Assembly: GCA_024641625.1 (NCBI GenBank)
Contig: JAHECQ010000229.1
Location: forward strand, 1 to 6,405
Length of the DNA stretch: 6,405 bases
DNA from: Acidimicrobiales bacterium
Lineage (GTDB): Bacteria > Actinomycetota > Acidimicrobiia > Acidimicrobiales > SZUA-35
Direction: 5' to 3'
Positions 1 through 5,539 of the stretch are shown here, piece by piece; position 1 is the first letter of the stretch, and the number at the start of each line of letters is the position of its first letter. The position numbers and the translations under genes were made by a program. The notes under the pieces were generated by a model. It was not told where the DNA came from. It did not search any database and saw only the letters and a program-made list of their open reading frames with translations.

Positions 1-459
1 GGCGATGGCCAGCGAGCCCTGCGGCACCCGAGTGCGAGGAGACGAACGACGCGGCAGCTGGAGCAATGGATCGAGTCCGCAGAGGTAGGCGAACCCAGGG
101 CTGAAACCGCAGAACTGCACCCGGTAGTCGACACCGCTGTGCGCTTCGATGACCTCGGTCACCGACAGACCCGACTCGCCCGCCACCCAGTCGAGGTCCT
201 CACCGTCGTAGCGCACGTCGAGGACCACGGTGCCACCCACATAGTCGCCACGTTCCAGCGGCTCCAGCGTCTCCAGACGAAAGGCCAGCCCCCCGATGGC
301 CGAGCTGTGGCGGGCCTCGACCAGCACGGTCTCCGCAGCCGGGACGATGCCCACGATGTCATGGTCAGCCATGTACTCGATGGCCGCCGCATAGTCGCTG
401 ACCCGCGCGCTCCCCACCTCTACCAGCAACGCTCGTTCGCCGTAACGGTGGATCTTCAC
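1..459 (-). CDS. pxpB: 5-oxoprolinase subunit B / KipI-family protein, N-terminal part (runs off left edge)
   Basis: The 153 visible residues match the N-terminal half of the carboxyltransferase C/D-subdomain family (PxpB, KipI, allophanate hydrolase subunit 1). Seen: an opening MKIHRYGERALLVEV like the family's 'GD/GE..ALLVE' start, then the hallmark GFSPGFAYL at residues 118-126, PRR at 136-138 and PRTRVPQGS at 141-149. The frame is open to base 1, so the C-terminal part lies outside the window. PxpB works with PxpC and PxpA in ATP-dependent cleavage of 5-oxoproline to glutamate in the cytoplasm. KipI homologues instead inhibit the kinase KinA in Bacillus, but outside Firmicutes the oxoprolinase role is more likely. 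The GTG at 459 is preferred over the in-frame GTG at 477 because family members begin here and TACCAT lies 6 nt upstream. pxpC/pxpA would be expected beyond the left edge. The family is clear; the exact subunit name is slightly less so. Confidence 0.88.
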   Translation of the reverse strand, partial: MKIHRYGERALLVEVGSARVSDYAAAIEYMADHDIVGIVPAAETVLVEARHSSAIGGLAFRLETLEPLERGDYVGGTVVLDVRYDGEDLDWVAGESGLSVTEVIEAHSGVDYRVQFCGFSPGFAYLCGLDPLLQLPRRSSPRTRVPQGSLAIA

Positions 460-465
460 CCACGT

Positions 466-471
466 ATGGTA
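466..471 (-). promoter_or_regulatory. -10 hexamer TACCAT of the pxpB-like gene
   Basis: Read on the minus strand, TACCAT ends 6 nt before the GTG at 459, and no Shine-Dalgarno sequence intervenes. This spacing would place the transcript start on the start codon itself (leaderless mRNA). The assignment is by pattern only. Confidence 0.5.
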
Positions 472-506
472 ACCCACGGCCCCGGCTCGCCAGAACCCTG
501 ATCGCC

Positions 507-536
507 GGTGACGGGTGACGTTCGGCTGACTAGGGT
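507..536 (+). promoter_or_regulatory. Promoter of the Fur-family gene (GTGACG, 17 nt, TAGGGT)
   Basis: TAGGGT at 531-536 is a good actinobacterial -10 (TANNNT). GTGACG at 508-513 matches four of six bases of TTGACA and sits exactly 17 nt upstream. The -35 is part of an exact tandem 7-mer, GGTGACG twice at 507-513 and 514-520, which could also be a binding site. The GTG start at 545 is 8 nt past the -10, so transcripts probably have little or no leader. No AT-rich Fur-box palindrome is visible here. Confidence 0.55.
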
Positions 537-544
537 GAGCGGCC

Positions 545-997
545 GTGGCAGGTGTACACCCGATCCGAGAAGCTCACGATGCGGCCCGCCATCGATTGGC
601 CGACGCGACGCAACGCTACACCCGCGGCCGACAGGCCGTCGTCGAGTTGCTCGCCACCGCTGATGCCCCTGCCACCATCAACGAGCTGCTCGAACGGGAT
701 GGAACCCTGTCGCAATCGTCGGTCTACCGGAATCTCGCGCTGCTCGAGTCGGTGGGTGTGGTGCATCGGATCGTCACCACCGACGAACACGCTCGCTTCG
801 AGTTGGCCGAGGATGTCACCGGACAGCACCACCACCATCTCGTGTGCACGTCATGCGGCATCGTGCTCGACGTGCTGCTGCCTGTGGCCCTCGAGGAACA
901 ACTGCACCGGGCGTTGGCCGACGCTGCCCGAGCCCACCGGTTTCGGGGCGACCACCACCGGGTGGATCTCAGCGGACGGTGCGTCGGCTGTTCGTAG
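545..997 (+). CDS. Fur-family metal-responsive transcriptional regulator
   Basis: A 150-residue protein of normal Fur-family length. Residues about 15-80 form the winged helix, with the recognition helix SQSSVYRNLALLESVGVV at 56-73. The C-terminal dimerisation domain starts at HHHHLVCTSCG (95-105). Two CxxC pairs (C101/C104 and C146/C149) form the structural zinc site. H138 lies in the usual 'H.(v/l).L.G.C..C' tail. Aligned by eye to B. subtilis PerR, the regulatory-metal ligands look like E86, H96, H98 and D109, but the position of PerR His37 is Ala41. It also lacks the Cys that mycobacterial Zur uses at its second site. Whether it senses iron, zinc, manganese or peroxide therefore cannot be told. 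Family members bind DNA as dimers, usually as metal-loaded repressors. GTG 545 is supported by the -10 just upstream. An AhpD-like gene follows 30 nt downstream on the same strand, hinting at a redox regulon. Confidence 0.93.
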   Translation: MAGVHPIREAHDAARHRLADATQRYTRGRQAVVELLATADAPATINELLERDGTLSQSSVYRNLALLESVGVVHRIVTTDEHARFELAEDVTGQHHHHLVCTSCGIVLDVLLPVALEEQLHRALADAARAHRFRGDHHRVDLSGRCVGCS

Positions 998-1015
998 CCA
1001 TCGCCCAATGGCCTC

Positions 1016-1021
1016 TACGCT
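1016..1021 (+). promoter_or_regulatory. -10 hexamer TACGCT of the AhpD-like gene
   Basis: TACGCT ends 6 nt before the ATG at 1028, in the 30-nt gap after the Fur-family stop. This suggests the AhpD-like gene has its own leaderless transcript, in addition to any read-through from the regulator. No convincing -35 and no Shine-Dalgarno sequence are visible. Confidence 0.5.
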
Positions 1022-1027
1022 GGCCGA

Positions 1028-1600
1028 ATGAGCGAACATCCCATCTCCCGGTTTCCCGTCCCCGAGCTTTCGGAGCTTCCTGACGACATCCGCGAACTCA
1101 TCGTGGCCGTCCAGGAGAAATCGGGCTTCATCCCCAACGTCTTCCTCGGCCTGGCCCACCGTCCGGCCGAACTTCGCGCCTTCTTCGCCATGCACGACGC
1201 CCTGATGGACAAGACCGAGGGTCTGTCCAAGGCCGAGCGGGAGATGATCGTCGTCGCCACCAGCGCCGTCAACAATTGCCTCTACTGCGTCATTGCCCAC
1301 GGCGCGATCCTCCGGATTCGGGCCAAGAACCCGCTGATCGCCGACCAGTTGGCCATCAACCCGTTCAAGGCCGATCTCAGCGAACGCGAACGCGCCATGA
1401 TCGACTTCGCGTTGACGATGGTGAACGACTCCGACTCGGTCACCAGCGAGGACCTCGAGGACATGCGGAGCAGGGGTTTCACCGACGACGAGATCTGGGA
1501 CATCGGCGCCATCACTGCCTTCTTCGCCATGTCGAATCGATTGGCGAACCTGAGCTCGATGCGACCCAACGACGAGTTCTTCTCGATGGCCCGAGGCTGA
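1028..1600 (+). CDS. AhpD-like peroxidase-related protein (carboxymuconolactone decarboxylase fold)
   Basis: This 190-residue protein fits the 'uncharacterised peroxidase-related enzyme' branch of the AhpD-like superfamily. The N-terminal part carries FIPNVFLGLAHRPAELRAF (34-52), typical of the group. The redox motif is E70/E72, then C84-L-Y-C87 and H91, matching the AhpD arrangement of a Glu, a CxxC pair and a following His. AhpD uses this centre as a thiol reductase and peroxidase partner of AhpC. In this branch the substrate is generally unknown. The C-terminal FFAMSNRLANL segment (165-175) is also family-typical. The protein should be cytosolic, since no signal peptide or membrane segment is visible. 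It lies 30 nt downstream of the Fur-family regulator and may belong to its regulon, although no operator was found. The start is fixed by the -10 6 nt upstream. The fold and redox centre are clear; the physiological role is not. Confidence 0.9.
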   Translation: MSEHPISRFPVPELSELPDDIRELIVAVQEKSGFIPNVFLGLAHRPAELRAFFAMHDALMDKTEGLSKAEREMIVVATSAVNNCLYCVIAHGAILRIRAKNPLIADQLAINPFKADLSERERAMIDFALTMVNDSDSVTSEDLEDMRSRGFTDDEIWDIGAITAFFAMSNRLANLSSMRPNDEFFSMARG

Positions 1601-1608
1601 CGCCACCG

Positions 1609-1626
1609 GGGCCGCGAAAGCGGCCC
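1609..1626. terminator. GC-rich hairpin between convergent genes, possible bidirectional terminator
   Basis: GGGCCGC (1609-1615), loop GAAA (1616-1619) and GCGGCCC (1620-1626) form a perfect 7-bp stem, extendable by a G-T pair at 1608/1627. It starts 8 nt after the AhpD-like stop and its last base is the final base of the MFS stop codon, so it could serve both convergent transcripts. No U-tract follows on either strand. It is therefore not a classical intrinsic terminator, though U-less hairpins are common in actinobacteria. Confidence 0.6.
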
Positions 1627-2888
1627 TACGTCACCGACACCAAATCGGGGCGCAGTTCTTCGAACCGGTCGATGTCGCGAAGGGCGGGAAAGAACTTCCA
1701 CCACAGCCCGACGATCGCCAACGTTCCCAGCCCACCGGTGACCACCGCTCCGACGAGTCCCAGGAACTGGCCGGCCACACCGGATTCGAACGCTCCGAGT
1801 TCATTCGACGCGCCGATGAAGACGTTCTCGGTGGCCAGCACCCGACCGCGCATGTTCTCCGGCGTCGCCAGCGGGACGATCGTGCTGCGAATGAAGACGC
1901 TGACCGAATCCGCCGCGCTGAGGACGACGATGGCGACGAAGGCCACGACGAACGACCGGGTGATGCCGAGCACGATGGTGGCCAGGCCGAACAAACCGAC
2001 CACCACGAGCAACACGCGACCGACATGGCGCGTGACGGGTCGGACCGAGAGCCAGATCGACATGCCCGCCGCGCCGGCACCGGCCGAACCCCGCAACACG
2101 CCGTAGCCGATGTCGCCCACACCCAGGCGTTTCTCGGCGATGGCGGGCAGCAACGCAACCGCACCGCCGAACAACACGGCGAACAGATCGAGCGAGATCG
2201 CTCCCATGAGCACCGGCGTGCGGCGAATGAAGCTGAGACCTTCCACGGCGTCCACCAAGACCGTCTTGATGCCGACCCGACGCAGCCGCTCGACCTGGGT
2301 AGCAGGGACGAACAGCACGGCCAGTGCACTGAGACCGAACAAGCAGGCGGCGAACACGAAGGGATACGCAGCATCGACGCTGTAGAGGACACCACCGATG
2401 ATCGGTCCGACGATCGCTCCGATCTGCCAGGTGGCGGCATTGAGCGCCAGTACCCGCTCGACGACGCCTCGGGGCGCCAGGTCCATCGGCAGCGCTCGGC
2501 TCGGGGGTGAGGCGATCGCCCGAGCCACACCGAAGAGGATGACGAGCACGTAGATGAGCCCCAGGCTCGTTGGACCCGAACGGACGTGCATCCACAGCGC
2601 TGCGCCCACCATCGCCTCGGCGGCGAGTCCCGCCTGGAGGACGCGTCGCCGATCGAATCGATCGGCGATCGATCCGGTGAACGGCGAGAGGAAGGCGGTT
2701 GGCAGGAACTCGGCCAATCCGAGCAGCCCGAGGTCGAGCTCCCGGCCGGTGATGTCGAACACCAGCTTGCCCAGCATGGCGACCTGACACACCACGCCGA
2801 CCGTGGCGAGCAAGCGGGAGAAGAGCAGTACCCAGACGCCGATCGGAATGGCAGGGCGGTTCTTGAAGTCGACCGGAGCGTCAGTCAC
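1626..2888 (-). CDS. MFS transporter, EntS/MFS_3-like (DHA3 type) exporter
   Basis: A 420-residue integral membrane protein with about 12 hydrophobic segments, the normal length for a major facilitator. The first membrane helix lies around residues 15-40 and the second around 51-71. They are followed by the cytoplasmic motif A, GSIADRFDRRR (72-82). The second half carries TPENMRGRV (342-350), the loop typical of the MFS_3 branch that includes the enterobactin exporter EntS and macrolide efflux proteins. Members export small molecules using the proton gradient. The substrate cannot be read from the sequence. Translation starts at GTG 2888, 29 bp from the divergent phospholipase start. The gene converges with the AhpD-like gene. 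A siderophore link through the nearby Fur-family regulator is conceivable but unsupported, because no Fur box or siderophore gene is visible. Confidence 0.9.
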   Translation of the reverse strand: MTDAPVDFKNRPAIPIGVWVLLFSRLLATVGVVCQVAMLGKLVFDITGRELDLGLLGLAEFLPTAFLSPFTGSIADRFDRRRVLQAGLAAEAMVGAALWMHVRSGPTSLGLIYVLVILFGVARAIASPPSRALPMDLAPRGVVERVLALNAATWQIGAIVGPIIGGVLYSVDAAYPFVFAACLFGLSALAVLFVPATQVERLRRVGIKTVLVDAVEGLSFIRRTPVLMGAISLDLFAVLFGGAVALLPAIAEKRLGVGDIGYGVLRGSAGAGAAGMSIWLSVRPVTRHVGRVLLVVVGLFGLATIVLGITRSFVVAFVAIVVLSAADSVSVFIRSTIVPLATPENMRGRVLATENVFIGASNELGAFESGVAGQFLGLVGAVVTGGLGTLAIVGLWWKFFPALRDIDRFEELRPDLVSVT

Positions 2889-2894
2889 CGGCGC

Positions 2895-2900
2895 AGTCTG
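2895..2900 (-). promoter_or_regulatory. Imperfect -10 (CAGACT) of the MFS gene
   Basis: On the minus strand CAGACT ends 6 nt before the GTG at 2888, the same geometry as the other genes here, but it starts with C rather than T. It lies 4 bp from the oppositely oriented -10 of the phospholipase gene. No clear -35 is visible. Confidence 0.35.
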
Positions 2901-2904
2901 CCCC

Positions 2905-2910
2905 TACCGT
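2905..2910 (+). promoter_or_regulatory. -10 hexamer TACCGT of the patatin-like gene
   Basis: TACCGT ends 7 nt before the ATG at 2918. The in-frame GTG at 2909 overlaps this hexamer and is therefore unlikely to be translated. The corresponding -35 region would fall on the first codons of the divergent MFS gene. Confidence 0.5.
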
Positions 2911-2917
2911 GATCCAG

Positions 2918-3796
2918 ATGCGATTCGCAATCGTCCTGGGCGCCGGTGGACCAAAGGCATGGCCCTTCCACGCCGGTGTGCTGCGCCAACTCGCCGAGTC
3001 GGACCTGGCACCGGCGGGGGCCGAGTTGATCATCGGCACCTCGGCCGGTTCAGCGGTGGGTACCGCCACCCGGTACGGCGCCACCCCCGACGAGATCATC
3101 AGGTTCATCACCACGCCCCCATCGGGTCCTGAGCTGGCGGCCTACGGCCGGTCCTTTCCCCAGGGCCACCGAGCTCGCCTGCGCGCCTCGCTACCGCGGG
3201 CGCCCCGCCTCCTGCTCGATGCGCTGCCAGGGGGGCGCGGCGTCGGTCTTGCCGCCGCCGGCGTGTTGCCCGCCGGGATCATGCCCACCGATCTCCTCGC
3301 CCGATTGCCACGGGTGAGTGCCGATGCGCCCATGCCCGATGGGCTCTGGGTCCCCGCCATCCGCCTCCCCGACGGCGAGCGCGTCGTGTTCGGACGCGAC
3401 GTGACCGTGGCCGACACCCGAGCCGTCGAGGCCGTCCAGGCATCGTCGGCGGTGCCATGGCTCTTCCAGGCGAAGAGGGTAGATGATGCCAGCTTCGTGG
3501 ATGGGGCCATCGACTCGCCCACCCACGCCGACCTCGCGCTCGACATCGAACCGGATCTGGTCATCGTCTCCAGCGTCATGACCAGGCCCGGCAACCGGCC
3601 TGCTCAGCTGTTGGCCCGTCGAGCGCTGCAAGAGGAAGTCGACCGTCTTCGACAGGCCGGCGTTCGCACCGTCGTCGTGGGCGTCGACCTCGAGATCGCG
3701 TCGTTGCTCGAGGGATTTCCTCGCCGAAATCCGGATTGCGGCCCCGCAATTGCGGACCTCGCTGCCCGGCTGACGGAACGAGCGCTGCTGGCCTAG
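2918..3796 (+). CDS. Patatin-like phospholipase / serine acyl hydrolase
   Basis: A 292-residue protein with the patatin Ser-Asp dyad. The nucleophile elbow is GTSAG (40-44, Ser42) and the catalytic Asp is in DGA (195-197, Asp195). The N-terminal oxyanion-hole loop is GAGGPKAW (8-15), followed by the typical HAGVL (18-22). The family consensus has Gly where Ala14 sits, but actinobacterial members of the form 'GAGGPxGW' are closely similar. ASSAVPWLFQ (175-184) corresponds to the conserved 'AS.A.P..F' stretch. Patatin-like enzymes hydrolyse acyl esters of phospholipids or other lipids; the substrate here is unknown. No signal peptide is visible, so it is probably cytosolic or membrane-associated. 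The ATG at 2918 is chosen over the upstream GTG at 2909 because the -10 overlaps the GTG. Its TAG stop is also the start of the -10 of the next gene. Confidence 0.9.
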   Translation: MRFAIVLGAGGPKAWPFHAGVLRQLAESDLAPAGAELIIGTSAGSAVGTATRYGATPDEIIRFITTPPSGPELAAYGRSFPQGHRARLRASLPRAPRLLLDALPGGRGVGLAAAGVLPAGIMPTDLLARLPRVSADAPMPDGLWVPAIRLPDGERVVFGRDVTVADTRAVEAVQASSAVPWLFQAKRVDDASFVDGAIDSPTHADLALDIEPDLVIVSSVMTRPGNRPAQLLARRALQEEVDRLRQAGVRTVVVGVDLEIASLLEGFPRRNPDCGPAIADLAARLTERALLA

Positions 3797-3799
3797 CGT
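3770..3799 (+). promoter_or_regulatory. Promoter of the SDR gene (CTGACG, 18 nt, TAGCGT)
   Basis: TAGCGT at 3794-3799 ends 7 nt before the ATG at 3807. CTGACG at 3770-3775 matches four of six bases of TTGACA with an 18-nt spacer. The whole promoter except the last three bases lies inside the phospholipase reading frame, and the TAG of the -10 is that gene's stop codon. No Shine-Dalgarno sequence is present. Confidence 0.5.
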
Positions 3800-3806
3800 G
3801 CGCTCC

Positions 3807-4538
3807 ATGGGAAGACTTGACGACAAAGTTGCACTGATCACCGGGGGCGCTCGAGGCCAGGGCGCGGCCGAGGCGGCGCGCTTCGTCCAGGAGGGAGCGA
3901 CCGTCTACCTCACCGACGTCCTCGATGACGTCGGGAACCAGACGGCCGCTCAGCTCGGGAGCGCAGCCACCTATCTGCATCACGATGTCACCAGCGAAGA
4001 CGAGTGGGAGGGTGTCGTGGCCGGGATCGTCGAGGAACACGGTCACATCGACGTGCTGGTCAACAACGCCGGCATCTTCCAGATCGCCAGCCTGTTCGAC
4101 ACCTCCCTGGCCGACTGGCACCGCATGCTCGAGATCAACCAGACCGGCGTGTTCCTGGGCATGCGCACGGTGGGCAAGGTCATGCGTGACCATGGCCGTG
4201 GCAGCATCATCAACATCTCGTCGATTGCCGGACTGTCGGGAGCCGAGGTGGCACTGGCGTACGCCGCCACCAAGTGGGCGGTGCGCGGCATGACCAAGTC
4301 GGCTGCCCGGGAACTCGCCCGCGACAACGTGCGGGTCAACTCTGTTCACCCCGGCATCATCGAGACCCAGATGCTCGAGGAGTTCGGCGAGATGTTACCC
4401 ATCGTCAAGGAGCGCATCCCGATGGGGCGCATGGCGACGGCCGACGAGGTGGCCAACCTCGTGTTGTTCCTGGCGTCGGACGAATCGGCCTACTGCTCCG
4501 GACACGAGTTCGTGATCGACGGCGCCATGCGCGCCTGA
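3807..4538 (+). CDS. Classical SDR, 3-alpha/20-beta-hydroxysteroid dehydrogenase-like
   Basis: A 243-residue classical short-chain dehydrogenase. Seen: cofactor loop TGGARGQG (12-19), Asp37 at the end of the second strand (favours NAD(H) over NADP(H)), DV at 60-61, NNAG (86-89), and the tetrad N111, S139, Y152, K156. The C-terminus has HPGIIETQM (181-189), LFLASDESAYCSGHEF (220-235) and VIDGA. Of proteins I know, it most resembles the actinobacterial hydroxysteroid dehydrogenases such as Streptomyces 20-beta-HSD and M. tuberculosis FabG3 (Rv2002). This resemblance includes GVFLGMR and RGSIINISSIAG. The reaction should be reversible oxidation of a secondary alcohol or reduction of a ketone; the steroid substrate is inferred by resemblance only. 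ATG 3807 is preferred over the in-frame GTG at 3798, which lies inside the -10. It converges with the LLM-family gene, 23 bp apart. Confidence 0.93.
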   Translation: MGRLDDKVALITGGARGQGAAEAARFVQEGATVYLTDVLDDVGNQTAAQLGSAATYLHHDVTSEDEWEGVVAGIVEEHGHIDVLVNNAGIFQIASLFDTSLADWHRMLEINQTGVFLGMRTVGKVMRDHGRGSIINISSIAGLSGAEVALAYAATKWAVRGMTKSAARELARDNVRVNSVHPGIIETQMLEEFGEMLPIVKERIPMGRMATADEVANLVLFLASDESAYCSGHEFVIDGAMRA

Positions 4539-4561
4539 CGCCACCGAGGCCGGCCGAGGGC

Positions 4562-5479
4562 TCAACCGATGTTGGGCACGACCTCGGTCATGAACCGCTG
4601 CAACGCTTCGAGACGTCCTGAAGGGCCGCCCGGCGCTGTGATGTCGACCAGCACATGGTCGACGCCGATGCCCTGCCATTTCGACAACGTCTCGATCATC
4701 TGTTCCGGTGACCCGGCCACCGACATCTTCGGTTTCATGGCCGCTGTCGGGTCGAGGTACAGGCGAATCGACAAGGTGACCTCCGACGCTGCGCGGCCGG
4801 CCTCGACCACCAGTTCCTGCACCCGAACCCATTCGGCCTCGACCGTCTCGATCGGTTCGAAGGCGGCATGGAAGCAGTCACCGTACTTCGCCGTCCGCCG
4901 AAAGGCCGCCTCGGATGCTCCTCCCACCCACACGGGAATGCGCCCCTGCGGGGGCTTGGGTTCGAAACGGATCTCCGGGAACTGGTAATAGGTCCCGTCG
5001 TAGGAGGGCGTCTCCTCGGTGAACAACTTGGTGAAGATCTCGAGTTGCTCGTCCGCTCGTGCACCGCGGTGGTCATAGGGCATGCCCAGAACCTCGAACT
5101 CCTCCTTCATCCACCCCACACCGGCGCCCAGAATGGCTCGGCCCTCGGAGAGCACATCGAGGGTGGCCATGAGCTTGGCGGTCTGCACCGGAGGCCGATA
5201 CCCCATGATCAGCACCGTCTGGCCGAGCTTCATCCGCTCGGTCACCGCGGCCACGAACAGCAGCGTGCCGATCGGTTCGAGCCAGGCCATGTCGTTGGGC
5301 GCGGGGAACGAACCATCGTCGGTGTACGGGTACTTCGAGTGGATCTCGGCCGGCCAGGCAATGTGGTCGCTCACCCAGCCGGAATGCACGCCGAGGCGTT
5401 CGGCCTCGGAGCAGAAGTCGATCAGGGCTTGCCGCGACGCACCGCGGCCGAGTTGCGGGAGATGTACACCGATGTCCAT
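4562..5479 (-). CDS. LLM-class (luciferase-like) oxidoreductase, Rv2161c/F420-type family
   Basis: A 305-residue luciferase-like monooxygenase-fold protein (TIM barrel). Seen: IGVHLPQLG near the start, WVSDHI (35-40), TLDVLSEGRAILGAGVGW (106-123), EEFEVLGMPYDHRG (126-139), DGTYYQF (161-167) and IPVWVGG (181-187). All are typical of the actinobacterial F420-dependent family that includes Rv2161c. Members move hydride to or from small organic substrates using F420H2 or FMNH2; the substrate here is unknown. A flavin reductase gene lies 51 bp upstream on the same strand. That would suit a reduced-flavin-dependent monooxygenase, whereas the family usually uses F420, so the cofactor remains open. 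A TAGGTT -10 sits 6 nt before the ATG, so the gene probably also has its own transcript. The family is certain; the reaction is not. Confidence 0.93.
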   Translation of the reverse strand: MDIGVHLPQLGRGASRQALIDFCSEAERLGVHSGWVSDHIAWPAEIHSKYPYTDDGSFPAPNDMAWLEPIGTLLFVAAVTERMKLGQTVLIMGYRPPVQTAKLMATLDVLSEGRAILGAGVGWMKEEFEVLGMPYDHRGARADEQLEIFTKLFTEETPSYDGTYYQFPEIRFEPKPPQGRIPVWVGGASEAAFRRTAKYGDCFHAAFEPIETVEAEWVRVQELVVEAGRAASEVTLSIRLYLDPTAAMKPKMSVAGSPEQMIETLSKWQGIGVDHVLVDITAPGGPSGRLEALQRFMTEVVPNIG

Positions 5480-5485
5480 GGGCGG

Positions 5486-5491
5486 AACCTA
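5486..5491 (-). promoter_or_regulatory. -10 hexamer TAGGTT of the LLM-family gene
   Basis: On the minus strand TAGGTT ends 6 nt before the ATG at 5479, within the 51-bp gap after the flavin reductase. The -35 region is weak and there is no Shine-Dalgarno sequence. This supports a leaderless transcript starting inside the apparent two-gene cluster. Confidence 0.5.
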
Positions 5492-5515
5492 CACCGACAA
5501 CATCTCACCGGCCAT

Positions 5516-5539
5516 CCGGACGGACGCGCTTCAGTCCGG
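5516..5539 (-). other. Weak stem-loop over the flavin reductase stop codon
   Basis: CCGGAC (5516-5521) and GTCCGG (5534-5539) form a 6-bp stem with a 12-nt loop that includes the stop codon. An alternative 5-bp pairing uses 5521-5525 with 5534-5538. No U-tract follows. It might attenuate read-through into the LLM gene, or simply be chance in GC-rich sequence. Confidence 0.25.

Noticed and set aside
851..1606. A 251-codon minus-strand frame opposite the Fur-family and AhpD-like genes.
   Set aside because: It has no family features and overlaps two genes with intact motifs; it is a compositional shadow.
1631..2790. Other long frames on the same strand as the MFS gene (1631-2530 and 1801-2790).
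   Set aside because: They give Arg/Ser-rich low-complexity translations in alternative frames, whereas the 1626-2888 frame has membrane helices and MFS motifs.
4539..4561. GGCCGGCC and the CCGAGG direct repeat between the SDR and LLM stops as a terminator.
   Set aside because: GGCCGGCC is self-complementary without a loop, and the flanks do not pair well. I could not draw a credible hairpin.
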